From the NCBI GenBank assembly GCA_934167875.1, contig CAKPMC010000003.1:49858-113857 (forward strand): a stretch of 64,000 nucleotides of DNA, in the 5' to 3' direction. A program made the translations under genes and the position numbers. This DNA comes from an uncultured Bacilli bacterium (lineage in GTDB: Bacteria; Bacillota_I; Bacilli_A; RF39; UBA660). The notes under the pieces are model-generated. The model was not told where the DNA came from. It did no database searches and saw nothing but the letters and a program-made list of their open reading frames with translations. Positions within the stretch are counted from its first letter, which is position 1. Each line of letters starts with the position of its first letter. Positions 8,376-16,910 of the stretch are shown piece by piece.

Positions 8376-10487
8376 TTATTTATTATTATCTTTAATCGTA
8401 ATATCAAAATCATCATTCTTATAATCAATTACTAAAGTCATACCAAATTTAACTTCATTATTAATTAATACTTTAGCTAAATTAGTTTCAACTGTACGAC
8501 TAAGTAATCTCTTTAATGGTCTAGCACCATAAGTAACATCATATCCATTATCAACTAAATAATTCTTAGCACTATCAGTTAATTCAATATGAATATTATC
8601 TTCTTTTAATCTGTCTTCCATCTCACCAATTAATTTATCAAGAATTTTTCTAATAGCATCTTTAGTAAGAGGATTAAATACTATAATTTCATCTACCCTA
8701 TTAATAAACTCTGGTCTAAAGTATTTTTTAACTTCATCCATAACTTTACTAGTATTACCATCAAGAATATGTTCACTACCAAGGTTAGATGTCATAATAA
8801 TAATAGTATTTTTAAAGTCAACTGTACGACCATTAGAATCGGTTACACGACCATCATCTAGAATCTGTAAAAGTAGGTTTAATACTTCGGGATGAGCTTT
8901 TTCTATTTCATCAAATAATACGATACTATAAGGATTACGTCTAACTGCTTCAGTTAATTGTCCACCCTCTTCATATCCAACATATCCAGGAGGAGAACCA
9001 ATTAATCTACTAACAGAGAATTTTTCCATATATTCACTCATATCAATACGAATCATATGTTTTTCATCATCAAATAGTTCATAAGCCAAAGTACGAGCTA
9101 TTTCTGTTTTACCAACACCAGTAGGTCCCAAGAAAATAAATGAACCAATTGGTCTATTGGGATCTTTAATACCACTACGACTACGTATAATAGCATCACT
9201 TACTAATTTAATAGCTTGATCTTGACCAATTACTCTTTTCTTCATATTTTCTTCCAGTGATAAAAGTCTTTCTTTTTCACCACTGACTAATTTACTAACT
9301 GGAATATTAGTCCATTTAGAAATAACAGAAGCGATATCTTCACTAGTAACAGTATCACTTAGTATTTTATTTTTTTCTAAACTATTTAACTGAGCCAATT
9401 CTTTTTCTAGTGCAGGAATATCACCATGACGAAGTTTAGCTGCACGTTCCAAATCATAATCATTTTCTGCTTGTTCTAAATCAAATTTAGCTCTTTCTAT
9501 TTCCTTTTTCTTAGCTTTAATATCATCATTAATAGATTTTTCTTTATCCCAAGCTTCTTTTAACTCTTTTTCTTGGGCTTGAAGATTAGTTAATGTCTCA
9601 TCAATAGATTCAACACGTTTCTTTGAAATATCATCTTTTTCCTTCTTAATAGCTTCACGTTCAATTTGAAGTCTCATAATTTCACGAGTTAAAGTATCAA
9701 GACTAGTAGGAACAGAATCCATTTGTACACGAATAGTAGCACATGCTTCATCTACTAAATCAATAGCTTTATCTGGTAAAAATCTATCTGTAATATAACG
9801 ATTAGATAAAGTTGCAGCAGCTATTAGTGCTTTATCTTGTATAGATACACCATGATGAATTTCAAAACGTTCTTTTAAACCACGAAGAATAGTAATAGTA
9901 TCTTCAACACTAGGTGGAGAAACTATAATCTTTTGGAAACGTCTCTCTAAAGCTCCATCCTTTTCAATATACTTACGATATTCATTTAAAGTAGTAGCAC
10001 CAATTACATGTATTTCACCACGAGCTAACATTGGCTTTAAAATATTAGAAGTATCCATAGCTCCTTCAGCGCCAGTACCAACAATAGTATGAATTTCATC
10101 AATAAACATGATGATTTCACCTTCTGATTTTTTGACCTCATTTAAAACATTCTTTAAACGCTCCTCAAATTCACCACGATACTTAGCACCAGCTACTAAG
10201 CTTGCCATATCAAGTTCCCAAATTATTTTATTTTTTAAGCTACTTGGTACATCTCCTCTAACAATTCTAAGAGCAAGTCCCTCAACAATAGCTGTTTTAC
10301 CTACACCAGGCTCACCAATTAGAACTGGGTTATTTTTAGTTTTACGTGACAAAATCCTAGTTATACTACGAATCTCATCATCCCTACCAATTACTGGATC
10401 AATCTTACCTTTTTTTACATCTTCAATGATATTACGACCATATTTTTCAAGAACATTTTCGTTCTCTTGTTCCATATTAGTATACAT
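8376..10487 (-). CDS. clpB: ClpB-type disaggregase lacking the N-terminal domain
   Basis: The 703-aa protein has two AAA+ modules. The first Walker A, GEPGVGKT, is at residues 58-65. Next come the SLVAGAKYRGEFEER pore region, a long charged coiled-coil middle domain (about residues 280-400), and the second Walker A, GPTGVGKT, near residue 460. The start follows GAGGTGAT at the right distance, so the protein really begins just before the first ATPase. The usual 150-residue substrate-binding N-domain is absent, as in mycoplasmas. ClpB works with DnaK to rescue aggregated proteins. The CIRCE operator and SigA promoter upstream indicate heat-shock control by HrcA. An independent N-domain-containing paralogue (clpC) is at 61540. 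Confidence 0.93.
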   Translation of the reverse strand: MYTNMEQENENVLEKYGRNIIEDVKKGKIDPVIGRDDEIRSITRILSRKTKNNPVLIGEPGVGKTAIVEGLALRIVRGDVPSSLKNKIIWELDMASLVAGAKYRGEFEERLKNVLNEVKKSEGEIIMFIDEIHTIVGTGAEGAMDTSNILKPMLARGEIHVIGATTLNEYRKYIEKDGALERRFQKIIVSPPSVEDTITILRGLKERFEIHHGVSIQDKALIAAATLSNRYITDRFLPDKAIDLVDEACATIRVQMDSVPTSLDTLTREIMRLQIEREAIKKEKDDISKKRVESIDETLTNLQAQEKELKEAWDKEKSINDDIKAKKKEIERAKFDLEQAENDYDLERAAKLRHGDIPALEKELAQLNSLEKNKILSDTVTSEDIASVISKWTNIPVSKLVSGEKERLLSLEENMKKRVIGQDQAIKLVSDAIIRSRSGIKDPNRPIGSFIFLGPTGVGKTEIARTLAYELFDDEKHMIRIDMSEYMEKFSVSRLIGSPPGYVGYEEGGQLTEAVRRNPYSIVLFDEIEKAHPEVLNLLLQILDDGRVTDSNGRTVDFKNTIIIMTSNLGSEHILDGNTSKVMDEVKKYFRPEFINRVDEIIVFNPLTKDAIRKILDKLIGEMEDRLKEDNIHIELTDSAKNYLVDNGYDVTYGARPLKRLLSRTVETNLAKVLINNEVKFGMTLVIDYKNDDFDITIKDNNK

Positions 10488-10508
10488 AACTATCACCTCA
10501 CGATTAAT

Positions 10509-10536
10509 ATTATACTCAAAAATTAGCACTTGTCAA
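10509..10536 (-). promoter_or_regulatory. clpB promoter
   Basis: TTGACA (10531-10536), 16-base spacer, TATAAT (10509-10514) on the minus strand. The -35 lies inside the CIRCE loop and right half. Confidence 0.85.
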
Positions 10537-10549
10537 TAAAGAGTGCTAA
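10523..10549. promoter_or_regulatory. CIRCE operator (HrcA binding site)
   Basis: TTAGCACTT, nine bases, GAGTGCTAA. This matches the consensus TTAGCACTC-N9-GAGTGCTAA with one mismatch. It overlaps the -35 of the clpB promoter, so bound HrcA would block RNA polymerase. Confidence 0.93.
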
Positions 10550-10574
10550 ATATTTTATAAAAAATAAGCAAGTA

Positions 10575-11891
10575 CTACTCGCTTAAATTTTTGATAGCCA
10601 TTTGAAGTTGATTATCTGTACTATCACTTGGATTTTTATAGTAATTATTATCTAATTCAACCTTAACATCAGGTGTGATTCCGACTTCGTTTATCCAATT
10701 ACCATTAGGTGTTAACCATTTTTGAATTGTATATTTAACTGTAGCCCCACTTTCTAACTGATAAGCTTTTTGTACAGTGCCTTTTCCAAAAGAGTTAACA
10801 CCAATTATTGTAGCTCCATAAGATTCTTTTAAAGCACCAGCTAAAATTTCAGAAGCTGAAGCGCTATTTCCATTTATTAATACTGCAATCTTATAATTTC
10901 TACTACTATTAGTCTTAGCATAAACTTGTTCAACTATACCTTTAGTATCAAGCTGATAAATTATTTTACTTTTATCTAAAAATAATGAGGCAATATCTGT
11001 TACAGTTGATAAATATCCACCAGAATTATCACGTACATCAATTATTAAACTATCAATATTCCTACTTTCAAGTTCAGTTAATTTTTGTTCAAACTGTGAA
11101 TAAGTATTGGCTGCAAATACAGATAATTCAATATATCCAATTTTCTTACCATTTTCCTCAAACACTTTACTAGTAACTGATTCAAGTTCTACTTCACTTA
11201 AGTTAAGTGAAAATTCTAAATCTTTACCCTCTCTGTTTACAACAATTTTAACAGTTTTACTATCACCCTTAATCTTATTAGAAATTTCTGTAGGTGATAA
11301 ATTAGTAACACTTTCACCATTAACTGAAACAAAAACATCTCCTGTTTTTAAACCAGCTTTACTAGCTGGAGTATCATTAAATACTTTAGAAATTATAACA
11401 GTATTATCATCACGTAACATTATTTCAACGCCAATACCTTCATATTTTCCTTCTACTTGTTCATTAAAGCTTTTTGACTCATCAGTATTCATATAAAAAG
11501 AATAGTCATCACCTAAGTACTCAAGCATACCTTTAATTCCGGCTTCTAATAATTTATCATGATCAACTTCTTGATAGTAATTAGCAACGATATCATTATA
11601 TGTTTTAATAAATTCCTGTAATTCACTAGGTACTTCTTTAACTACAGTGTTACTAGTATTTTGATTATCTTTAAATATATAAGTTATAAAAGATCCAATA
11701 ACACCACCAAGTATTAAAGTAATAACCATTATAACAATAACTTCAGCATAATTAAAACCAGTTTTTTTCTCAACCACAACTTCTCTAATTTCTGGCTCTT
11801 CATTAGAAATACTTTTTTCTTTTTTCACTCTATTTCTTTTAACTGTTTTCTTTACTTTTTTACTATCATCAATAATGTCTTTTTCTTCCAT
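10575..11891 (-). CDS. S41 C-terminal processing peptidase (CtpA/CtpB type)
   Basis: The 438-aa protein has a basic, charged cytoplasmic N-terminus, one membrane segment (about residues 50-73), a PDZ domain (about 145-225) and an S41 protease domain. The catalytic residues by alignment with B. subtilis CtpB are Ser345 in NGNSASASEI, Lys370 in GKGTVQ and Gln374. The protease domain therefore faces the outside. Such enzymes trim the C-termini of secreted or envelope proteins and, in sporulating relatives, take part in signalling. GAGGTG precedes the ATG. The gene is followed closely by clpB's promoter region, so the two are separately transcribed. Confidence 0.92.
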   Translation of the reverse strand: MEEKDIIDDSKKVKKTVKRNRVKKEKSISNEEPEIREVVVEKKTGFNYAEVIVIMVITLILGGVIGSFITYIFKDNQNTSNTVVKEVPSELQEFIKTYNDIVANYYQEVDHDKLLEAGIKGMLEYLGDDYSFYMNTDESKSFNEQVEGKYEGIGVEIMLRDDNTVIISKVFNDTPASKAGLKTGDVFVSVNGESVTNLSPTEISNKIKGDSKTVKIVVNREGKDLEFSLNLSEVELESVTSKVFEENGKKIGYIELSVFAANTYSQFEQKLTELESRNIDSLIIDVRDNSGGYLSTVTDIASLFLDKSKIIYQLDTKGIVEQVYAKTNSSRNYKIAVLINGNSASASEILAGALKESYGATIIGVNSFGKGTVQKAYQLESGATVKYTIQKWLTPNGNWINEVGITPDVKVELDNNYYKNPSDSTDNQLQMAIKNLSE

Positions 11892-11964
11892 AATGCACCT
11901 CTTTTTATCATCTACTTAATTCTATCACAAATTAATAAAAATTAGAATAAAATCAAATCAAAAA

Positions 11965-11990
11965 GATAGAAAACAATTTCTACCTTTATT
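11965..11990. terminator. Orphan terminator between divergent genes
   Basis: GATAGAAA-acaa-TTTCTACC followed by TTTATTTTT on the plus strand; the minus strand has TTTTTG after the other arm. It lies upstream of both neighbouring genes, so no visible gene ends here. Confidence 0.5.
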
Positions 11991-12088
11991 TTTAACTACT
12001 ATTATATAAACTAATTTTTAATTTTTTGTCTATATTATACATAATAATAAATGTCATGAAATTCTAATAAAATAGTTATATTTAATGC

Positions 12089-12094
12089 TATAAT
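12089..12094 (+). promoter_or_regulatory. -10 box of the araC-like gene
   Basis: TATAAT about 32 bases before the TTG start. No convincing -35 is present, which would fit an activator-dependent promoter. Confidence 0.4.
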
Positions 12095-12125
12095 ATTTAT
12101 TGAAAAATTACTAGAGGTGATTTAA

Positions 12126-12917
12126 TTGAATTTTAATTGCATGAATAAGATGATTGATTATATTGAAAATAATCTTGATAGCGAAATAGATTTTAGTGAA
12201 TTAAGTAAAATAACAAATATAAATATATTTATTCTTGAACGAATTTTTATGTTTTTAACAAATATGACACTAACTGAATACATAAAAAAAAGAAGATTAA
12301 GTAAAGCTTTTGAAGATATAAGAAATACTAATTCAAAAATAATTGATATTGCATTTAAATACCAATATAACTCTGCATCATCTTTTAATAGGGCATTTAA
12401 ACAATTATTTAATATAACGCCAACAGAATGTAGAAAAGGTATAGGTAATTATAAAATAATACCTAGAGAATATTTTGAAACTGATAAAAAGAACTATAAC
12501 TTTGATTATGAAATAAAAAAGATTAATTCAATAACTTTATACTGTTATCATATTACATCCAAAAATCATCCTGATTTATTATATAAGATTAGAGAATTAT
12601 ACAAAAAGGTTAAAAATAATAACTATTATAAAGAATTTAATGAAGTTGGCATGTATGGAATATTTTTTAAAAACGAAAATCTATATAATTATTATTTAGG
12701 TTCCACAAAATATTTTTCTAATTTAGAAAAGTATGAACTTGAAAAGAATGAATATGCTGTATTTAAACCTATATCCAGAAAGCAAAATGATATAGTGTGT
12801 TTAGAAGAAAAAATTAAAAAACAATGGATACCATCTACAAATTATAATATTAAAAGTAATATCAAGATTGAACTATATGTAAATGATAGCTGTTATATAT
12901 ATTTGCCAATAAAGTAA
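12126..12917 (+). CDS. AraC-family regulator with C-terminal effector domain
   Basis: The 263-aa protein starts with two helix-turn-helix motifs (residues 1-105). It has the typical second-helix phrase IIDIAFKYQYNSASSFNRAFKQLFNITPTECRK. The remaining 150 residues look like a Rob/GyrI-like small-molecule-binding domain, weakly conserved. This layout, DNA-binding N-terminal and sensor C-terminal, is found in Rob, SoxS-like and multidrug-response regulators. The start is TTG, five bases after AGAGGTGA; an ATG 15 bases downstream lacks a ribosome site. The next gene is an ABC exporter on the same strand, probably its target. The base composition is even more AT-rich than the flanking core genes. 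Confidence 0.8.
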   Translation: MNFNCMNKMIDYIENNLDSEIDFSELSKITNINIFILERIFMFLTNMTLTEYIKKRRLSKAFEDIRNTNSKIIDIAFKYQYNSASSFNRAFKQLFNITPTECRKGIGNYKIIPREYFETDKKNYNFDYEIKKINSITLYCYHITSKNHPDLLYKIRELYKKVKNNNYYKEFNEVGMYGIFFKNENLYNYYLGSTKYFSNLEKYELEKNEYAVFKPISRKQNDIVCLEEKIKKQWIPSTNYNIKSNIKIELYVNDSCYIYLPIK

Positions 12918-12990
12918 TCTTAACAATTTTAATATTTAAAATGTAAAGAAACATGTTTTAAAATACTTTACAATGATATTGGTGAAGTAT

Positions 12991-14709
12991 ATGTTTAAGA
13001 GAAATATTAAAATTACGAAAGATTATTTTTCTTTAGTAGATTTTAGAAATAAATATTTAATAGCATTTATAATTGTTGATTTAATAAATGTCTTAGTCAG
13101 TTTATTAGTACCGTATTTTGTATCGCTAATAGTAGAAAATGTAACTAATAAATTTTATAACATGGCATTTGTGTGTGTTATTATGTTAGGGGTTACGCAT
13201 TTATTTAACAAGTTAGGATCATATTATACAAATTGGTGTTATGCTAATTTTTTTAAGGAATCTTATGTAGAAGTTCATTCAACATTAGTAAACAGTATAT
13301 ATAATTTTGATGAAGAATATTCTAAAAAAATAAAAATAGGAAAAATTATAAACTCATCCAATACAGATATAATTAATATTGCTGAAATACCTTCATTTAT
13401 AATTGAATTATTTATCGAAATAGTTAAATTATTAGTCATATATTTTGTATTTGCTAAACAAAGTATTTTTGTAGCAATATATGTAATCATAGTAGATATT
13501 ATATATTATAATTTTGCTAGAAAATGTAATGATAAAAATATTTATTACTTAAAAAAACAGAAAAATTATACTGATAAAATAACTGGAATGCTGTCACAAA
13601 TATTAATTGGACTAAAAGATATTAAAAGTTTTGGTATTTCAAATAAATTAAATAATAAATTAGATGGCTATAGAAAAAAATGGCAAGAAAGTTATTTTTT
13701 GAAAAGAAAATATTATTTTACAAGAAAAACACTAGTAGGATTAATAATTGATTTGGGTAAGATAACATTATATTTTATTTTGATAATTCTTCTTATTAAA
13801 AACAAAATGCAAATTGCGATGTTTTTATTATTAATTTCATATTATGATAAAGCAAAAGAATCGATAAACGATATAATGAGCTTTGATGTATCAATCATGG
13901 AAGAATCAGTTTCATTATATAGAATAAATGAAATAATTAATTATGGTAATAATACTTTAAAATTAGATGGTATAGTTAACAATGATAACATTATTGGATT
14001 TGTTGAATTTAAAAATGTTTCATTTAAATATAATCAAATACCTATATTAAAAAACATTTCATTTATAGCTAAACCAAATCAAGTTACCGCAATTGTTGGC
14101 AAAACAGGTGCCGGAAAAACAACGATCTTTAATCTTCTTTTAAAAATGTATAAAGTCGATAAGGGAAAAATATTAATAGATGATTTAAATATTTATGAAT
14201 ATTCTAAAGATGTTTATAATTCAAATATTAGTGTTGTAAATCAAAAAACATTTATTTTCAATATGAGTATAAGAGCAAATTTATCACTTATTGATTCCAA
14301 CAGAAAAAGGCAAATTAATGCATGTAAAAGAGCTGGAATCCACGATTTTATAATGTCATTACCAGATGGATATAATACTATTCTAAAAGAAGATGCAGCC
14401 AATATAAGTGGAGGACAAAAACAACTATTATCTTTAGCTAGAGCACTTCTTACAACTTCAGAAATAATATTACTTGATGAAATTACATCTTCATTAGATC
14501 CAAATACAACTGATAAGATAATTAATTTACTAAATGACTTGAAAACTGATCACACTCTCCTTATTATTACTCATAACAAGGAATTAATGAAAGCAGCTGA
14601 TAATCTTATTGTTTTAAATAATGGCAAAATTGAAGGTATTGGAAAACATGATGAGTTAATAAAAAATAATCAAGTTTATAAATATTTAAATTCAACAATA
14701 CATAGCTGA
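12991..14709 (+). CDS. ABC-type exporter, fused membrane and ATPase domains
   Basis: The 572-aa half-transporter has six predicted membrane helices (about residues 20-300) and an ATPase domain. The Walker A is GKTGAGKTT near residue 370, the signature ISGGQ near 472, the Walker B IILLDEITS near 491, and the switch His lies in ITHNKE. The Ala of the usual DEATS is replaced by Ile. It probably works as a homodimer that exports a drug, lipid or peptide. The start at 12991 is preferred because GGTG lies six bases upstream; a second possible start is at 12973. It sits 73 bp after the AraC-type gene, and the pair looks like a regulated efflux unit acquired by transfer. Confidence 0.85.
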   Translation: MFKRNIKITKDYFSLVDFRNKYLIAFIIVDLINVLVSLLVPYFVSLIVENVTNKFYNMAFVCVIMLGVTHLFNKLGSYYTNWCYANFFKESYVEVHSTLVNSIYNFDEEYSKKIKIGKIINSSNTDIINIAEIPSFIIELFIEIVKLLVIYFVFAKQSIFVAIYVIIVDIIYYNFARKCNDKNIYYLKKQKNYTDKITGMLSQILIGLKDIKSFGISNKLNNKLDGYRKKWQESYFLKRKYYFTRKTLVGLIIDLGKITLYFILIILLIKNKMQIAMFLLLISYYDKAKESINDIMSFDVSIMEESVSLYRINEIINYGNNTLKLDGIVNNDNIIGFVEFKNVSFKYNQIPILKNISFIAKPNQVTAIVGKTGAGKTTIFNLLLKMYKVDKGKILIDDLNIYEYSKDVYNSNISVVNQKTFIFNMSIRANLSLIDSNRKRQINACKRAGIHDFIMSLPDGYNTILKEDAANISGGQKQLLSLARALLTTSEIILLDEITSSLDPNTTDKIINLLNDLKTDHTLLIITHNKELMKAADNLIVLNNGKIEGIGKHDELIKNNQVYKYLNSTIHS

Positions 14710-14720
14710 TGGATATAATA

Positions 14721-14880
14721 AAAATCAGTCATATTTCAGACTGAAAATGTATTTAAAGTTCGAATAGATTGGACGCCTTATCAATGGTGCCCTAAAGAAA
14801 GAAAGAAAGCAACTTTTCTAGCAAAAGAAAGAGTTAGTAATAAAATATACGAATATATAAATTATAAAATACTTAACTAG
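14721..14880 (+). pseudogene. Possible C-terminal gene remnant
   Basis: After a stop at 14719-14721 region an open frame of about 50 codons ends with TAG at 14878-14880. It reads protein-like (RIDWTPYQWCPKERKKATFL...) but has no start codon with a ribosome site. It may be the tail of a gene cut off by insertion. The family is not recognised. Confidence 0.3.
14727..14746. other. Hairpin after the ABC exporter gene
   Basis: TCAGTC-atatttca-GACTGA. The plus strand has no T-run after it; the minus strand has TTTTTAT. It may be a weak terminator. Confidence 0.3.
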
Positions 14881-14900
14881 TAAATATATTCAAAATATAG

Positions 14901-14906
14901 TATAAT
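14901..14906 (+). promoter_or_regulatory. -10 box before the rdgB-like short frame
   Basis: TATAAT about 25 bases before the ATG at 14931; no good -35 at 16-18 bases. Confidence 0.4.
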
Positions 14907-14930
14907 CAAATAGAAACTGGAGGTACAAAG

Positions 14931-15032
14931 ATGAAGTATTTATTAGCAACAAAAAACAAAGTAAAGATCAGATATTATGGAACAAAACTAAAAGAAAAAA
15001 ATAACAAAGGAGTTGTATATGACTTTAAGTAA
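14931..15032 (+). pseudogene. Truncated RdgB/HAM1-like N-terminus (33 codons)
   Basis: The frame starts after GGAGG with ideal spacing and reads MKYLLATKNKVKIRYY. This matches the opening of the XTP/dITP diphosphohydrolase (RdgB/HAM1) family, whose ATKNKGKI-type motif binds nucleotide. The frame stops after 33 residues, overlapping the start of the glycosylase-like gene by 14 bases. It may be a broken 5' end left after insertion of foreign DNA, or it may now act as a coupled leader frame for the next gene. Confidence 0.55.
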
Positions 15033-15684
15033 TTTAACTAAAGAGTATGATAAATTGCAACAAAAGTATGGAGCTAAAGAATTAGATTCTATCTATAATG
15101 GCGGATGTGATAAAAATCCAGATATTTGCTTTGTATTTATGAACCCAACAAAAAAAAATATTGCATCTTCCAAGAATTGGAAAGGATTAAAATCTCCTTG
15201 GATAGGAACTAAAAACATTTGGAATTTGTTTTATGAACTCGGAATGCTTGATGAAGATATATATAATGAAATTAAAAATATTAAAGGTACTGATTGGACT
15301 GAAGAGTTTGCAAGCATTGTATATGAAAATGTAAAAAAACATAAATATTTTATAACTAATTTAGGAAAGTGTACACAAATAGATGCAAGGCCATTACCAG
15401 ATAGTGTTTACAAAGAATATCTACATTTATTAGAAAAAGAAATTGAGATTATTAATCCAAAAGTAATAGTGTTGTTTGGTAATCAAGTTAGTTCGATTGT
15501 ACTAAATGAAAAAATATCTGTTTCTCAGTGTAGAAAAAAACAATTTGAAAAAATTATTAATAATAAAAAGTATAAATGTTATTCAGTTTTTTATCCAGTA
15601 GGAAATGGAAGATTTAATATAGGAAAATCCATAGAAGACATATTATACATAAAAAATAGTTTATTTAACAAGATAACTGATTAA
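15019..15684 (+). CDS. Uracil-DNA-glycosylase-superfamily-like protein
   Basis: The 221-aa protein looks like a divergent member of the uracil-DNA glycosylase superfamily. It has a strand followed by FVFMNPT in the place of the catalytic motif (GxDPG/GMNPs type), a central KYFITNLGKC strand, and IINPKVIVLFGNQV, the common strand-helix before the C-terminal motif. PVGNGRFN near residue 195 is in the place of the HPSP-type motif. If real, it would excise damaged bases from DNA or RNA. The ATG at 15019 is six bases after AAGGAG. It overlaps the truncated rdgB-like frame, so translation may be coupled. No partner gene points to the substrate. Confidence 0.6.
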   Translation: MTLSNLTKEYDKLQQKYGAKELDSIYNGGCDKNPDICFVFMNPTKKNIASSKNWKGLKSPWIGTKNIWNLFYELGMLDEDIYNEIKNIKGTDWTEEFASIVYENVKKHKYFITNLGKCTQIDARPLPDSVYKEYLHLLEKEIEIINPKVIVLFGNQVSSIVLNEKISVSQCRKKQFEKIINNKKYKCYSVFYPVGNGRFNIGKSIEDILYIKNSLFNKITD

Positions 15685-15763
15685 AAATATATAATATTTA
15701 TCACACATCAATAATGATTATATCAATTTGCAAGTGTGTTATTAAATTTACAAAATAAAAACT

Positions 15764-15799
15764 ACTCTCAAAATTAAATTGAAAGTAGTTTTTATATTA
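15764..15799 (+). terminator. Terminator after glycosylase-like gene
   Basis: AAAACTACT / AGTAGTTTT arms with further pairing TCAA/TTGA inside, then TTTTTAT. Confidence 0.75.
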
Positions 15800-15800
15800 T

Positions 15801-15857
15801 CTCGAAAAAGTTCGAGTTTACTATCAATCTGGTGCGATTGCTAAAGGGGTTTAGCAC
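15801..15857. other. Two compact hairpins in a gene-free stretch
   Basis: CTCGAA-aaag-TTCGAG at 15801-15816 and GCTAAA-gggg-TTTAGC at 15840-15855. The second has GTGC and GCAC outside it that can extend the pairing. They may be structured RNA or the end of a mobile element. The gene-free stretch 15685-16184 otherwise holds only a terminator and one weak short frame. Confidence 0.4.
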
Positions 15858-15944
15858 ACATAATTATAAAAAGTTCATTTATATTTGATAGTTAAATTAT
15901 ATCGTATAAATTTTAATAATTCAATTAAATAAATCAAATTTATA

Positions 15945-16073
15945 CTATAAATATATTTTTGTTTCTAAAAATAAATCATCAACATATTCTTTTGATTTGT
16001 ATGTTTTTGTATATGATATTGAGTATTTAAATTTTGTTAAGAATAAATTGTCTTCTGTATTTAAAACTATCAT
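15945..16073 (-). pseudogene. Weak 42-codon frame, probable gene fragment
   Basis: It reads MIVLNTEDNLFLTKFKYSIS... and is protein-like, but it has no ribosome site. A TGA closes the frame a few codons upstream. No family is recognised. Confidence 0.25.
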
Positions 16074-16184
16074 AAAATTATTTTTATATTCTCAATATTA
16101 TTATATAATAATATAAGATAGAATTAAGAAAAAGCATTAGTATGTTATCAATTCAAATTTCTAAACTGAAAATCTTTTGCCGGT

Positions 16185-16592
16185 CTATTTTTTTAATTCA
16201 AGAGACAATCTTTTATCTTTTGCACACGATTTATAAGTATTTGCTTGTAGATTTTCCAAATTTTTTAGTTTTCTATTTTCTAGTTCTGTAAAAAACTGCA
16301 AAATCAAATTTTCATCAGTTAAAATATTTAATATATCATTACGAATGTAATCAACATCATAACAACATCTTTCAGATGGTATAACAACTCCACCAAATAT
16401 ATTAAAATCCTCTCTACTTAGATCATTAGAAGTAATTACAATACCTAAATCTTTGTTATTAAATTCTTTTTGCATAAAATAACGAAACTGATTAAGTTCA
16501 GACATTGTAATAAAACTTTCACCAAAAATTTGTGATTTTTCTTTTATAAGTACCATAGCTACATATCCTATTGATAAAAAAGAGCTTGCCAT
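16185..16592 (-). CDS. Unknown 135-aa protein of the recombinase block
   Basis: GAGGTGA six bases before the ATG makes the start convincing. The protein is soluble, with a hydrophobic N-terminal strand region (FLSIGYVAMVLIKE), a charged middle (FRYFMQKEFNNKDLGIVITSNDLSREDFNIFGG) and a helical Lys-rich C-terminus. Three Cys occur (two adjacent in RCCYDVDY, one near the end). I recognise no family. It lies downstream of the broken serine recombinase on the same strand, with about 500 bp between, so it may be cargo or a helper gene of that element. Confidence 0.55.
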   Translation of the reverse strand: MASSFLSIGYVAMVLIKEKSQIFGESFITMSELNQFRYFMQKEFNNKDLGIVITSNDLSREDFNIFGGVVIPSERCCYDVDYIRNDILNILTDENLILQFFTELENRKLKNLENLQANTYKSCAKDKRLSLELKK

Positions 16593-16663
16593 ATTATTTC
16601 ACCTCAATAATATTATATAATATTTTGGGTATTTTTTCTATGATCTACAACATTTTAATAATT

Positions 16664-16693
16664 TTTTAACTATTAAGCCGAAAATAGTTAAAA
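16664..16693. repeat. Perfect 11-bp inverted repeat
   Basis: TTTTAACTATT, eight bases, AATAGTTAAAA. It lies between the recombinase unit and the 135-aa gene. It may end minus-strand transcripts although the T-run is poor. Confidence 0.55.
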
Positions 16694-16694
16694 T

Positions 16695-16910
16695 TTAAAT
16701 TACAACAGGATATGGGAATGCACCACGAAACTTTGAAAACCTTATAAATAAAGGATTTTCTAGTATCGTAGTTGCACCACCAATACTTTTCACACTTGCG
16801 AAAAGAACCCTTTTTACCCTTTTTGGGGTTCAAATTCTTATAAAAATCTTAATTTTTCCTTATTACATAAGGAAATCTATAAGAACCTTTTTTGAACCTC
16901 TACCCAATTT
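16695..16910. other. GC-richer gene-free segment in the recombinase block
   Basis: This part contains GGATATGGGAATGCACCACG and GTAGTTGCACCACC, which stand out from the surrounding DNA. Both strands stay open for 40-70 codons: a minus-strand frame ending at 16695 reads ...KSIGGATTILENP...RGAFPYPVV, and a plus-strand frame also runs through. Neither has a start with a ribosome site. A CCTTAT/ATAAGG inverted repeat lies near 16855-16873. It could be a structured RNA, a recombination site region or a gene fragment. Confidence 0.35.

Noticed and set aside
10108..10539. Long plus-strand frame opposite clpB
   Set aside because: It is antisense to conserved AAA+ motifs and covers the CIRCE promoter; no ribosome site.
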